Shown in pieces: positions 40,589 to 50,547 of a stretch of DNA of 64,000 bases. The stretch is from Georgenia muralis. GTDB lineage: Bacteria; Actinomycetota; Actinomycetes; Actinomycetales; Actinomycetaceae. The stretch is from the NCBI RefSeq assembly GCF_003814705.1, contig NZ_RKRA01000001.1, forward strand, positions 3,850,776-3,914,775, read 5' to 3'. Below the pieces are notes generated by a model. It did no database searches, was not told the DNA's origin, and saw only the letters and a list, made by a program, of their open reading frames with translations. Position numbers and translations under genes: made by a program. How positions within the stretch are numbered: position 1 is the stretch's first letter; every line of letters begins with the position of its first letter.

Positions 40589-42808
40589 TCACTGCAATCG
40601 CGGTCCTGGGCCAGGTCGGGCGGCGCGGTCGAGCACGATCGGTGCGCCGGCCGTGACGGGGAGGGGCCAGCGGCCCAGCCGGGTCGTCGCCCCGAGCTGG
40701 TCGGCGCCGGCGAGCCGGGAGTCGTCGGAATCGGCGATGACGGCGCCGTCGGTGCCGTCGCCGGGCCCGCCCGCCAGGCGCAGGCCCCCGCCGAGCCGCC
40801 TCCCGCCGGCCGCGCCGGTCCACCGGACCTCGACGCGGCAGTGCGCGGGCACGAAGACGTCCAGGAGCCGGTCGAGGAGCGGCTCGAGCTCGGTGCGGTC
40901 CGGCCCGACGGCGAGCGTGATGCGCACCGTCCGGGCCCGATAAGCGAGCATCGCCACCGGGTCGGCGCAGGTGGGACCGAGCCGGGCGGTGCCCAGCACC
41001 AGCGCGCCGGCGCGCGGCGGGCGTGGCAGCTGTCCGAGCGCCACGGTGTCCGCGCCCAGCCGGGCGGGCTCCGCCCCCACCGACGGCGCCGCGTGCGCAC
41101 CGAGGAACCAGCCGGCGGGCTCGTCGGCCGAGTCCTCGACGCTCGCCCGGCCGCCGGTGACGAGGTCGAGGACCAGCTCCAGACCCGTGCGGGTGCCCCG
41201 CAGGTCGAGGATCTCGGCGGCGCGGACGAGGAGGTCCCGCCGCACGTGCGCGGGGAGCTCGCCGAGCGGGGGGAAGCCCAGCCAGCCGAGGAGGTAGTCG
41301 CTCCAGCCGTCGTCCGCGGTCACCGGGTCGAGCCGGGCCGGGAGCGCGTCGAGGGTCTCGTCGATGCCGTCGAGGAGCACCTCGTAGGGCGCGAGCAGGC
41401 GACGGAGCTCGTCGGCGCCGCGCGGGTCCTCCCGGTAGATCGCCGGGAGGTGGTCGAGGTAGGACGTGCCGGGGTAGCGCACGCGCAACCGGGCCAGCTC
41501 GGACGCCGGGCCGCCGGCGGGCACGGCCAGCTCGAGGCGCAGCCAGAGCGTGGTCCCGTCCGCGCCGTCGAGGAGGTCCACGAGCCGTTCCGGCGAGTCG
41601 GTGCTGCCGCGGTAGGTGGCTCCACGCCGCCAGGTGAGCCGCTGCTCATCGACGACGCCTGCTCGGGACCGTCCGTCGAGCAGCGACGCCGCGAGTGACG
41701 GGTCGCCGGTCGCCCAGCTGATCTCCAGGGTCGTCCCGGCGGGCAGGACGACGTCGACCTCGGCCCGGTCCCACGGCGCGACCGGCCCCAGGGGTGAGAC
41801 GAGGGCGGGGGTGATGAACGTGGCCCGGCGGGGCTCCGTCGCGGGCGCCGCGACGATGTGGGCGAGGCCGCCGCTGCCGCCGAGGACGAGGGTCGTCCCC
41901 TCCACGGCGAGCGAGGTCGGGCGGCCGAGGCCCCGCGGGAGGGTGAGGACCTGGTGGTCCTCGACGTCGCCGGTGCGGGGGTCGAGCGACTGGTACACCA
42001 CACCGGCCGAACGGTCGTCGGCGACGGTGAGCAGGTGCACCACCGTGTCGGCGGCGAGCAGCGTGCGGCCACGTCGGTGCACGGGGTCCAGCGGGATGCG
42101 GGTCACGGCCGCCGTCGAGGTGTCGACGACGAGCAGCTCGGTCGAGGCGTCGGGGTCGACGACGGCGATCCAGGCCCCGGTCGCGCCTGCCGCCACCGAC
42201 AGCTCGGCTCGGTCACCGACAGCCGGATCCGACGTGTCCGCGCCTGCGTCCGCGGCCGGGCCCGAGTCAGGGCCGTCCGTCCGGTCCAGCGCGATGGTGT
42301 CGCGACAGGTGCGGCCCCAGCAGTCGACGTGCCGCAGCCGCCGGCCCGCTCGGCCGAGCTCCACGACCCACACGCCGTCCGCGCCGTCACCGGTCACGTC
42401 GCTGACCCGCCAGCCGGTCGGGACCGCGGCCGGGGTGAGGCGCTGGAGCGTCCGGGCGTCGTGACGCTCGAGGTCGTCCCCGGCGAGCACCCACAGCAGC
42501 GACCGACCGACGACGAGGCGCCGCGCCGGCGCAGGACCCTCCAGGACCCCGAGCTCGGCGACGGCCTGCTCCTCCGCCAGCAGGCGCGCAAGCTCGCGGG
42601 ACCGCGGCCGCAGCCAGGTCAGCCCCGCACACCCGCCGGCCGCGGGCAGGGCGCCACCGTCGGCACTCCCCGTTCCGCCGACAGGGCGCACCGTCAGAGC
42701 GTCCGGGACGACCAGCCGGTCACCCCGCACCTGCAGGCCGCGGCGGACGCCGGCCCGCCAGTGGGCTGCCGTGCGGAAGTCGTAGACGCGCTCCTCGACC
42801 GAGGGCAT
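40589..42808 (-). CDS. phage tail protein I-like protein with N-terminal beta-propeller-like region
   Basis: This 739-residue protein has an N-terminal (about 40-300) run of repeats of the VWVLAGDDLERHD, GAWIAVVDPDAST, HLLTVADD type, resembling a beta-propeller. The C-terminal part (about 455-640; YLDHLPAIYREDPRGADELRRLLAPYEVLLDGIDETLDALP) is the P2 gpI/TIGR02242-like tail domain found in eCIS (Afp12 position). The start overlaps the baseplate J stop (ATGA). It likely links the baseplate to tail fibres. Confidence 0.82.
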   Translation of the reverse strand: MPSVEERVYDFRTAAHWRAGVRRGLQVRGDRLVVPDALTVRPVGGTGSADGGALPAAGGCAGLTWLRPRSRELARLLAEEQAVAELGVLEGPAPARRLVVGRSLLWVLAGDDLERHDARTLQRLTPAAVPTGWRVSDVTGDGADGVWVVELGRAGRRLRHVDCWGRTCRDTIALDRTDGPDSGPAADAGADTSDPAVGDRAELSVAAGATGAWIAVVDPDASTELLVVDTSTAAVTRIPLDPVHRRGRTLLAADTVVHLLTVADDRSAGVVYQSLDPRTGDVEDHQVLTLPRGLGRPTSLAVEGTTLVLGGSGGLAHIVAAPATEPRRATFITPALVSPLGPVAPWDRAEVDVVLPAGTTLEISWATGDPSLAASLLDGRSRAGVVDEQRLTWRRGATYRGSTDSPERLVDLLDGADGTTLWLRLELAVPAGGPASELARLRVRYPGTSYLDHLPAIYREDPRGADELRRLLAPYEVLLDGIDETLDALPARLDPVTADDGWSDYLLGWLGFPPLGELPAHVRRDLLVRAAEILDLRGTRTGLELVLDLVTGGRASVEDSADEPAGWFLGAHAAPSVGAEPARLGADTVALGQLPRPPRAGALVLGTARLGPTCADPVAMLAYRARTVRITLAVGPDRTELEPLLDRLLDVFVPAHCRVEVRWTGAAGGRRLGGGLRLAGGPGDGTDGAVIADSDDSRLAGADQLGATTRLGRWPLPVTAGAPIVLDRAARPGPGPRLQ

Positions 42809-44733
42809 CAGTCCCACCTCCGCCAGCTCGGCTCGGCGCCCGGGGCGCCGCCGTCGACGACGACCTCCACGTCACCCGCGACGACGACGCCGTCACGGGG
42901 CACCGTGAGCCCAGACGACGCGTCGTCGGCGGACGCCGAGGAACCTGCCGACCCGTCCCCCGCGAGCCGGACGTCGGGGACGGTCCCCACACCCTCGACG
43001 CTCGCGACGATCGCCACGACGTCGGTGACGGTGAGGTCGCGCCCCAGCGGCCACGGCTCTGCAGATCGCCGCACGGCGGTGAGCCGGTCGCGCAGGGCCC
43101 CCTCGACCGCGGCCGCGACGTCACTCGGGACGGCCCACGCCTGGGACGTCACGCGCACCGCCACGTCGACGACGACGACCGCCGGTCCCTGGACCACCAG
43201 CCGCTCGCCGAGCACCCGTCCGCCGCCGAGCCGCGCGCTGACCTCACGCAGGTACGCCCGCGGCACCTCGGCCGAGCCACCGGGTCCGACGCCGAACCCG
43301 GCCGGGGCCACGACGAGGGTCCGGACGCCGTCGACGGAGCGGCCGGGGAGCCGGCGGTCGAACCGCGGCAGCACCTCCGCCCGGCCGACCGCCATGCCGG
43401 GCAGGGCGTAGGCGGCGGCCGCGAGGTCGTCGTCGGTGAGGAGTGCGGCGCGGCTGGTGGCCGCGGCCCGGGCCTGCGCGAGGAGCTCGGTGGCGGTCGT
43501 CGCGTCCCGCCCGCCCGCAAGGGCATGGCGGTTGGCGCCGTAGGGCGCCGGGCCGAGGACCGGGACGCCCCAGGTCAGCCCGGGCCGGAGGTTCCCGCCG
43601 GAGCCCGCGGTGCGCAGCAGGTCGCCGTGGGCGATCGCCGCGCCGGCCGGCGGGCGGCGGCCGTTGACGCCGTTGCCGAAGACGACGGCGTCCGGCGAGA
43701 CGGCGTAGTGCGGGTCGTCGGGGCCGGAGGTGGCCAGGTCGTGCTCGGTCCAGGGCTCACCGCCCACCTCGATCGTCAGCCGGGGGCCGCCGGGCGCCGG
43801 GACCAGGTCGGCGGTCGAGAGCTCGACCACCTGGTCGGGCAGGCCGGTGCCGACCGTCAGCGCCGCCCGCGCGACGTGCTCGAGCTGGACCACCGGCAGG
43901 GCGTTGACGGCGACGGCGCGAACCTGCGGGGCGACGGGGAAGAAGCCGCGGTCCAGCCGGAGGCGGACCTCGGCGGTGCCCGGCCGCGCGGGCGGGACGG
44001 TGAGGACGACGACGCCGGTCCTCGCCAGGCCCGCGGTGCCGTCGTGGTCCACCGGCAGGTGCTCCCAGCCGTCGCCGGCTGCCCGGTACTCCCAGACCGC
44101 TGGGCCCCAGGAGGTCTCCGGCGACGGCGGGGGTCCGGGCGGCGCGGCGACCTCGAGTCCGAGCGCGATCGGGGCGGTCGTCCCGGCCATGCCGGGGGCC
44201 TCGTCGAACCGGAGCGTCAACGCGGTGGCGGTAGCTGTCTCGGTGTGGATGGTGCCCGGGCCGGCGCCGTCGACCGTCCACGTCACGCCGTCGGGCGCCG
44301 GCGCGGGCACGGGCACGCCGCCAACCGTGAGGTCCACCCCGACCAGCGCGGCGGGCGTGAGGTACACCTGCCGCTCGGTGACGACGCGCAGCGCCGGGTG
44401 CGCCTCGCACCGGACGTCGGTGCTCGGCTGGAGGAGCCGGCCCTCGGCCACGCCCTGGGCCGGCCAGACGATCCCGCGCGCCGGGGCCGGACCCTCCGCG
44501 CGGCGGCCCAGCAGCGCGGCGAACGCCCGCAGGTGCCGGCCGCCGACGTGCCCGGCGCGGTAGACCTGCTGGTCCACGATCCAGGCGAGGAGGTCGACGA
44601 GCGTCATCCCCGGGTCGTGGACGTTGTGGTCGGTCCAGTCGGGGGCGTACCGGGGGATCTCCCCACGGGCGAGGTCGACGAGCTGGTCGAACTCGATCGT
44701 GTCCAGCGGGGTGACGAACTCGCTCGGGATCAC
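42808..44733 (-). CDS. baseplate J-like protein (Afp12/Afp11-type)
   Basis: This 641-residue protein has the baseplate J family opening (PDWTDHNVHDPGMTLVDLLAWIVDQQVYRAGHV), a central region with FGNGVNGRRPPAGAAIAHGD, and a C-terminal AVPSDVAAAVEGALRDRLTAV segment. It forms the wedge of the phage-tail-like baseplate. The GTG start overlaps the previous gene (GTGA), and its stop overlaps the gpI-like gene. Confidence 0.88.
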   Translation of the reverse strand: MIPSEFVTPLDTIEFDQLVDLARGEIPRYAPDWTDHNVHDPGMTLVDLLAWIVDQQVYRAGHVGGRHLRAFAALLGRRAEGPAPARGIVWPAQGVAEGRLLQPSTDVRCEAHPALRVVTERQVYLTPAALVGVDLTVGGVPVPAPAPDGVTWTVDGAGPGTIHTETATATALTLRFDEAPGMAGTTAPIALGLEVAAPPGPPPSPETSWGPAVWEYRAAGDGWEHLPVDHDGTAGLARTGVVVLTVPPARPGTAEVRLRLDRGFFPVAPQVRAVAVNALPVVQLEHVARAALTVGTGLPDQVVELSTADLVPAPGGPRLTIEVGGEPWTEHDLATSGPDDPHYAVSPDAVVFGNGVNGRRPPAGAAIAHGDLLRTAGSGGNLRPGLTWGVPVLGPAPYGANRHALAGGRDATTATELLAQARAAATSRAALLTDDDLAAAAYALPGMAVGRAEVLPRFDRRLPGRSVDGVRTLVVAPAGFGVGPGGSAEVPRAYLREVSARLGGGRVLGERLVVQGPAVVVVDVAVRVTSQAWAVPSDVAAAVEGALRDRLTAVRRSAEPWPLGRDLTVTDVVAIVASVEGVGTVPDVRLAGDGSAGSSASADDASSGLTVPRDGVVVAGDVEVVVDGGAPGAEPSWRRWD

Positions 44734-47700
44734 GGCGCGCCTCCCGTGACGACGACGGAGAGGTCCTGGGCGCAGACGAGGCCGTCCACCGGGAACGCCT
44801 CGGGCACGTCGACGCTGACCTCGACCACCCGCTCGACGCCACCGACCGGGGCGAGCGCCCGCAGCACGTCCGCGGTCGTCGGGCGCCGGCCGAACGGCCA
44901 CCCGGTCCCGTCCGGCCCGCCGGTGACGGGGTCGAACAGTGCGGCGAGCGCCGTGGTGGCGTCCTGCTCGACGGCGGCCCACCGCTCGGGCGGGGCGCCG
45001 AGGGTGACCGCCACGGTCACGGGGACGTCGGTGGGGCCGGTGACCTCGACGCCGTCGCCGTCGAGCGCGCCCCAGCCGACCTCGCGCAGGCGCGCGGCGA
45101 CCGCGTCGAGCTGGGCGAACGTCGGGTGCGGGCAGCCGGTGCCGCGCACGGCGACGGCGACCCGGACCGGCTCCCCCGGCCCCCGCGGGCGCCGGCACCG
45201 CGCGCGCAGGACGTCCCCGGAGGAGGCGACGGCGAGCGCCTCGACGTCCGCGGGGGTCAGGGCGCGGCCGGCGTGGCGGAGCTGCTGGGGCGCCGTGGCG
45301 AAGAGGGTGTCGGCGGCAGGGGCATCGATGCCGCCGGCGGTGCCGAGCGGCAGGACGGCGGCCTCGACGCCCTGGACCGCCGTCGTCAGACGGGTGGCCG
45401 GCCAGGGTGGGGTGTTGCCGGCCGCTCCCCCGCCCTGCTGGTAGCCGAAGGCGCGGATGTTGTCCCGGCCGGCGGGCGGGATCCGGCCGGTACGGTCGTC
45501 GCCGAACCGCACCCGGCCGGTCGCGGGCTCGAGGACGTACACGCGCGCGTCGCCGGGCTGCCCGACGAGGCTGTCGACGCGGCGCCAGAGCACCCACGTG
45601 CCGGGTGTCCGCTCGACGCCGGTGACGACGGGGGTCGGGCCGGCACCGCGGTTCTCGGCCGCGAGCGCCGCGAGTGCCGCGACCTCCTCCTGGCTCAGGT
45701 CCTCGCGGACGCGGAGCTCGACCGTGTCGGGCAGGACCGGGACGTCGGCGAGGAAGACCGTGGTGCCGGGGGCGCCGAGGCTCGAGCCGAGGATCTCCTG
45801 CTGGACCGTGCGCGCCTGGCTGACCGGCACCGCGTTCGGCAGGAGGAGGCGCACCACCGGCGCCCAGCTCGCGGCCGCCTCTGCGCCCGACCCCGCGCCG
45901 GAGCCGGATGCCCCGCCGGGTGTCGCACCGGATGCCCCGACCGGGTCCGTGCCGGGGCGCAGCCGCAGCCACACCCGGTCCCGGCCGAAGAGCCGTACCG
46001 GCACGGGATCGTGGTCGAGCGCCAGGGTGATGGTCCCGGTGCGGCGCAGGGACGCCGTCCGGTCGTCGGCGGGCACCCGGCGCCACCCCTCCGGGGTGCG
46101 CACGTCCACCTCGAGCGCCCCGGTCCCGGGCTGGTCGACGGCGTCGACGAGGAGCGTGATCGGCCCGCGGCCGATCGCGGCGGTCAGGCCCGCGAACACC
46201 GCCCGGGACTCCGCGCCGACGGCGCCGGCACCCTCGAACAGCTCGAAGCTCGCCGACGCCACGGCTGCCGCCTGCGTCTGGTCGACGACGTCGGCGTTGT
46301 TCTCCACGAGCAGCACCTCCGGCGGCAGGCCCGGCGGGGAGGCGAAGGACGCCTCGATGGCGAGGATCTCGGGCGGGCGCAGCTCGGAGGTGTCGACGAC
46401 GACCGTCTGCTCCGTGACGCCACCGCTGGTCTCCTGCCGGACCACGTACGAGGGCCGGCCGTAGTCGCCGCCCACGAGCCGCGCCCGGATCCAGTAGTCC
46501 TCCTGGCCGCCGATCTCGGTGGTGGTCAGGTCCGCGGGGACGACGAAGCGGATGCTCCCCGACGTCGAGAGGTCGTCGGTGCCGTCGAGCACCTCCAGGC
46601 GCCGCCAGCCGTCGCCGTCGGCGTACTCCCACGACAGCTCGGGGTTGGTGTAGCCGCGCTCGCGCACGGTCACCGTCCAGGTGGGCTCCTCGGCGAACGA
46701 CGCCGCCGTCGCGCCCGCCGCGGGCAGGGTCTCCCAGGCCGCGCCGAGCCGCGCCCACACCACCGACAGGACCCGCTCCGCGCGCAGGACCTGCTGGGTC
46801 CTCGGGTCGGCAGGGGCGCCGAAGACGAGCTCGTGGGGCTTGACGGTGGTGACGACCTTCGCGAGGGTGCCGAGCGCCTCGTCCGTCACCGACACCACGG
46901 CCGTCTCCTCGACCACCTGGTACTCCGGGTCGTCGCCGGCGACCTCGGGGTCGAGGGTGGCGACGCCGTCGGTGAGGTCGGTGACGACGTGGCTCGCCTC
47001 GCCGGCGACGATCCGCGACCCCACCTCGGTGGCGGTGTCCGTGGCGGCCAGGCGCAGCTGCGTGCGGCTGTCCGCCGGGTCGAAGGTGCCGGTGTGCGCG
47101 GTGGTGCTCACGCGCAGGAACCGCACGGTGGTCCCGGCGGTGACGCCGTCGACCTCGTACACGCGGACGTCGCCCTCGCGGATGCGCCGGTTGGCCGACC
47201 CGAGGGTGAGGAAGGACGGGGCGGTGCCGTCGGACGGGGTGATCTCGGCGCGGTTGGGCACCCAGGGGCTCTCGAGCTCGATGAGGTCGTGGAGCTCGAC
47301 GTCCAGCTCCTCCGGCTCGGCGACGGCGGCGCGCAGCACCCGCTCGCCGGCGCCGGGCACGAGCAGCTCCAGCGCGTCGTCGGTCGCGACGAGCTGGGGG
47401 CGGGCGGCCGACGCCGGGGCGGGCAGCGGCGTGGTCGTGACGTCCTCGCCGCCCTGCCACACGAACGCCTCGTCCGGGCCCAGGCCGGCGGTCGTGGGCA
47501 GGCCACCGACGCCGAGGACGCCCGGGTGGGCGTGCAGGGCGGAGCCGTCCGCGACCGTGGCCGTGATGGGCAGGACGGTGGTGTCGTCGCCGTCCCGGTC
47601 GATCCCGACGAGACCGCCGCCGGCCGCGAGGCAGACCCACAGGTGCTCCCCGCCGCCGGTGCGGTAGCGCGTCGCTGCGGGGACGACGTCCGGGCGGGCC

Positions 47701-49778
47701 GGCGGCACCGGCTCCTCCCCCGCGACCTGCGTCCACGACGCCGTCGGTCCGGCGGCCCCGTCCTCGACGGTGGCCACCCACAGGGCGCCGTCGTCGTCCG
47801 CGGCCAGGACCTCGACCCGGTCCGGGCGGCCCGGCCAGTCCGCACCCTGGACCTCGGTGAGGAGCCGGAGCCCCGCCGGGGCCAACGAGTCCGGCTCGAC
47901 GACCGACCAGCCCACCGCGCGCCCGGCCTCGTCCAGCCGGAGGGCGTGCAGGTCACCGCCGGACATGTCGAGGACCACGGCCGCGCCGTCGCCGGCCGGG
48001 GCCGGGACGATCACCGGCGCGACGACGGCGACCTCGCCGTCACCCGCTGGCGTCTGGCCGGCCGGGCGGTCGAGCGGGTGCCACGTGCTGCCGTCGACGG
48101 TGACCGTCGTCGAGGTGCGCACCACCGCGGACCACAGCGCGCCGTCGCGGTCGGTCACGACGACGACGTCGCCGGCGGCATCGGTCCGCCCCACGGCCAC
48201 CGGCGCGGCGGCCCCGAGCAGGACCCGGCGGCCGTCCTCGCCCGTGAGGGGCGCCTCGAGCCAGCGGACGGCGCCGTCCTCCGGCAGCAGCACCTGGAGG
48301 TTGCCGTTGCGGCCCGCGCCGTAGCCGCGCCAGTCCGTCCCGGACCCGGTCGCGAGGGCGAGCGCGACGATCGAGGAGTCGACCAGGGTGATGTCCAGCC
48401 GGGCCGTGGCGCCCTTCTTGCTGAGGGTCTCCGGTGCGGCGAGGGCGAAGACGTCGAAGCGCAACGGCTCGGGGCCGAAGGGCAGGAACCGGCGGGTGGT
48501 GGCGAGCGGGGTGCCGTTGTGCGCGGCGGCGGTCACGGTCCGGCTGCCCTCCGCGGGGGTCGCACCGCCACCCGCGCCGGTGCCTGTGCCCGTACCCGTG
48601 GCCCCGTCCTCGCCGGTCCCCGCGGAGGCGACGCTGAGGTGCACGCCCGACGCCCGGGACGTCGGGGGCCTGCCGACCACCGGGGTGCGCAGCTCGGCGC
48701 GCAGCCACCGGGAGGTCTGTCCGTGGACCTCGGTCTCCTCCACCGACCCGGCCCACGACTTGGCCAGGCGGACCTCCGCCCCCCGGACCCCGAGCAGGTC
48801 GAGCCGCTGCCAGGCCGGCTCCTCCTCCCCGTCGCGGGTGCCGAAGAGCGACCAGGCGACGTCGAGCGCGCCGAGCTCCCGGGCGAGACCGGCCGGGGCG
48901 AGGGTCACCCCGATGGTGGCGGGCTGGTCGAGGTTGAGCAGGTCGGGGTGGCCGAGGTGCAGGACGTGCGCCTGGACGTCGCGCAGGCGGAACGACTCCA
49001 GCGCGGAGATCCGCACCGCCGTCGTCCCGGCGTTAGCGGGCTCCTCGAGCGGGTCCAGCAGGGTGACGAGCCCGTGCTCGTCGGCCTCGAGCACCCGGTA
49101 GGCGCCGGTCCCGATCCGCAGCAGGTCCTCCGGGGCGAGGCCCCCGGCGGGGCTGAGCTGGACGGTCCGGCTGCCGGCGCCGGCGAAGGTGAGCAGCCGA
49201 TAGCTGTCCGCGGCCGCGACCGGCGCCGCTGGCGAGGTCACCCGCGCCGGGGCGAGCTCGATGCGGTCGGCGCCGGCGTCGACGGCGACCAGCTCGCCCA
49301 CCCGGCCCGGGACCACCCGGAGGCGGGCCTGGGTCTCGAAGGTGACGTCGTCGCCGGCCGGGGCGGGCCGGGCACCGGCGGCACCGGCAGCACCGGCAGC
49401 ACCGACATCGGGGGCCGGGGGTGTGACGGCCACCTGGGTGCGGGCCGGCGCGTGCACGGCCCGCAGCTGCTTGGCCCCGAGGGTGAGCACGAGTACCCCG
49501 GTGGCGGGCCGGGGCGGCGAAGGCGGCAGACCGAGGAGGTCGAAGAAGGCCAGGGCGTCGCGCCGGGCGGTGGCGTCGAGGCGCTGCGTCGTCTCCTCGG
49601 CGAGCCGGGCGCCGATCCGCAGCAGGGCCGAGCCGACGTCGTCGCGCTCCCCCGTGGGCCGCCACCGCGGGGTGAGCGCGGCGGCGAGGCGGCGCAGCTC
49701 GGCCCGGAGCTCCGGGGCCCGGCGGGGATCGGTCCCCGGGTGGACGCCGACCTCGAGGCGCGAACGGTAGGTGCTCAT
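44730..49778 (-). CDS. putative baseplate assembly protein (TIGR02243-like), extra-long
   Basis: This 1682-residue protein is roughly twice the usual family length. The N-terminus (LRAELRRLAAALTPRWRPTGERDDVGSALLRIGARLAEE) and the parts TTTEIGGQEDYWIRARLVGG and GRVRFGDDRTGRIPPAGRDNIRAFGYQQGGG are the family hallmarks and sit at the two ends. Between about residues 490 and 815 lie repeats like DGALWSAVVR, DGALWVATVED and EHLWVCLAAGGGLVGIDRDG, typical of a beta-propeller insertion. It is a core baseplate component (Afp11 position). The ATG overlaps gp25 (ATGA). Confidence 0.85.
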   Translation of the reverse strand: MSTYRSRLEVGVHPGTDPRRAPELRAELRRLAAALTPRWRPTGERDDVGSALLRIGARLAEETTQRLDATARRDALAFFDLLGLPPSPPRPATGVLVLTLGAKQLRAVHAPARTQVAVTPPAPDVGAAGAAGAAGARPAPAGDDVTFETQARLRVVPGRVGELVAVDAGADRIELAPARVTSPAAPVAAADSYRLLTFAGAGSRTVQLSPAGGLAPEDLLRIGTGAYRVLEADEHGLVTLLDPLEEPANAGTTAVRISALESFRLRDVQAHVLHLGHPDLLNLDQPATIGVTLAPAGLARELGALDVAWSLFGTRDGEEEPAWQRLDLLGVRGAEVRLAKSWAGSVEETEVHGQTSRWLRAELRTPVVGRPPTSRASGVHLSVASAGTGEDGATGTGTGTGAGGGATPAEGSRTVTAAAHNGTPLATTRRFLPFGPEPLRFDVFALAAPETLSKKGATARLDITLVDSSIVALALATGSGTDWRGYGAGRNGNLQVLLPEDGAVRWLEAPLTGEDGRRVLLGAAAPVAVGRTDAAGDVVVVTDRDGALWSAVVRTSTTVTVDGSTWHPLDRPAGQTPAGDGEVAVVAPVIVPAPAGDGAAVVLDMSGGDLHALRLDEAGRAVGWSVVEPDSLAPAGLRLLTEVQGADWPGRPDRVEVLAADDDGALWVATVEDGAAGPTASWTQVAGEEPVPPARPDVVPAATRYRTGGGEHLWVCLAAGGGLVGIDRDGDDTTVLPITATVADGSALHAHPGVLGVGGLPTTAGLGPDEAFVWQGGEDVTTTPLPAPASAARPQLVATDDALELLVPGAGERVLRAAVAEPEELDVELHDLIELESPWVPNRAEITPSDGTAPSFLTLGSANRRIREGDVRVYEVDGVTAGTTVRFLRVSTTAHTGTFDPADSRTQLRLAATDTATEVGSRIVAGEASHVVTDLTDGVATLDPEVAGDDPEYQVVEETAVVSVTDEALGTLAKVVTTVKPHELVFGAPADPRTQQVLRAERVLSVVWARLGAAWETLPAAGATAASFAEEPTWTVTVRERGYTNPELSWEYADGDGWRRLEVLDGTDDLSTSGSIRFVVPADLTTTEIGGQEDYWIRARLVGGDYGRPSYVVRQETSGGVTEQTVVVDTSELRPPEILAIEASFASPPGLPPEVLLVENNADVVDQTQAAAVASASFELFEGAGAVGAESRAVFAGLTAAIGRGPITLLVDAVDQPGTGALEVDVRTPEGWRRVPADDRTASLRRTGTITLALDHDPVPVRLFGRDRVWLRLRPGTDPVGASGATPGGASGSGAGSGAEAAASWAPVVRLLLPNAVPVSQARTVQQEILGSSLGAPGTTVFLADVPVLPDTVELRVREDLSQEEVAALAALAAENRGAGPTPVVTGVERTPGTWVLWRRVDSLVGQPGDARVYVLEPATGRVRFGDDRTGRIPPAGRDNIRAFGYQQGGGAAGNTPPWPATRLTTAVQGVEAAVLPLGTAGGIDAPAADTLFATAPQQLRHAGRALTPADVEALAVASSGDVLRARCRRPRGPGEPVRVAVAVRGTGCPHPTFAQLDAVAARLREVGWGALDGDGVEVTGPTDVPVTVAVTLGAPPERWAAVEQDATTALAALFDPVTGGPDGTGWPFGRRPTTADVLRALAPVGGVERVVEVSVDVPEAFPVDGLVCAQDLSVVVTGGAP

Positions 49779-50194
49779 CGGCTCGCCGACTCCCGGAAGG
49801 AGAAGGGGTAGACGAGGTTTCCCGGCTGGTTGGTCGCCCGGACCTCGTAGTCGATGACGACGTCGAGGCGGCCCAGGGCCAGGTGCGCGCTGCTCACGGT
49901 CACGGCGCGGACGTCGATGCGGGCCTCGTAGGTGCGCAGCGCCTCGCGCACGGTCGTCTCGATCTGGGCGACGACCTGGGTGGACAGGGCGGCGAAGACG
50001 AGGTCGTGGATGCCGCACCCGAAGTCCGGACGCATGACCCGCTCGCCCTTGGCGGTGCCGAGGATGATGAGGATCGACTGGCGGATGTCCTCCTCGTAGG
50101 AGACGAGCTCGACCAGCCCGGTGGCCGGGTCGAGCGCGACGGGGAAGGCCCACCCCGTCCCGAGGAACTCGCGTCCGCGTGCGTCGGTGTCCAT
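49775..50194 (-). CDS. gp25/GPW family baseplate wedge protein
   Basis: This 139-residue protein contains SYEEDIRQSILIILGTAKGERVMRPDFGCGIHDLVF, the signature of the gp25-like baseplate protein (EPR-like motif replaced by GERVMRPDFG), which nucleates sheath polymerisation in phage-tail-like machines (Afp9 position). It follows the PAAR gene with 2 bases between. Confidence 0.93.
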   Translation of the reverse strand: MDTDARGREFLGTGWAFPVALDPATGLVELVSYEEDIRQSILIILGTAKGERVMRPDFGCGIHDLVFAALSTQVVAQIETTVREALRTYEARIDVRAVTVSSAHLALGRLDVVIDYEVRATNQPGNLVYPFSFRESASR

Positions 50195-50196
50195 GG

Positions 50197-50493
50197 TCAG
50201 CCGATCAGGACGGTCGGGTCGCCGGTGGCGACTGCGTTGGGCGGTCCGGCCTCGATGATCTGGTCGCCCACCCGGGCCGCGGGCAGGCCGCCGATGAAGA
50301 CCGTGGCGCTGCCGACGGCGATCATGCCGCCGACGTGCGGCTTGGGCCCGTCGAAGACCGGGCAGAGGTGCGTGTCGGGCCCCGCCCGCCACGCCGGTCG
50401 TCCGCCGATGAGGACGGTCGGGCAGCCCGGCCCGAGGGTCAGCGGCGTGCCGTGGGCGGTGGTGTCACCCACCCGCGCGGCCGGCTTTCCCAT
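50197..50493 (-). CDS. PAAR-like spike tip protein
   Basis: This 98-residue protein is made of repeats such as MGKPAARVGDTTAHG, GCPTVLIGGRPAWRAGPDTHLCP, SATVFIGGLPAARVGD. The His and Cys residues (His14, Cys24, His42, Cys44) suit zinc in the sharpened tip. PAAR proteins cap the central spike (Afp10 position) and may carry effectors. Confidence 0.92.
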   Translation of the reverse strand: MGKPAARVGDTTAHGTPLTLGPGCPTVLIGGRPAWRAGPDTHLCPVFDGPKPHVGGMIAVGSATVFIGGLPAARVGDQIIEAGPPNAVATGDPTVLIG

Positions 50494-50547
50494 GTTGTCC
50501 CTCCTCCTCGCTGATCCGGACGACCTCGTCGACCTCGTTGAGCTGAC

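Noticed and set aside
45126-49811. 1561-residue open frame on the plus strand opposite the large baseplate gene
   Set aside because: It is a high-GC shadow (Gly/Ala/Arg/Val rich, no family motif) antisense to a strongly supported gene.
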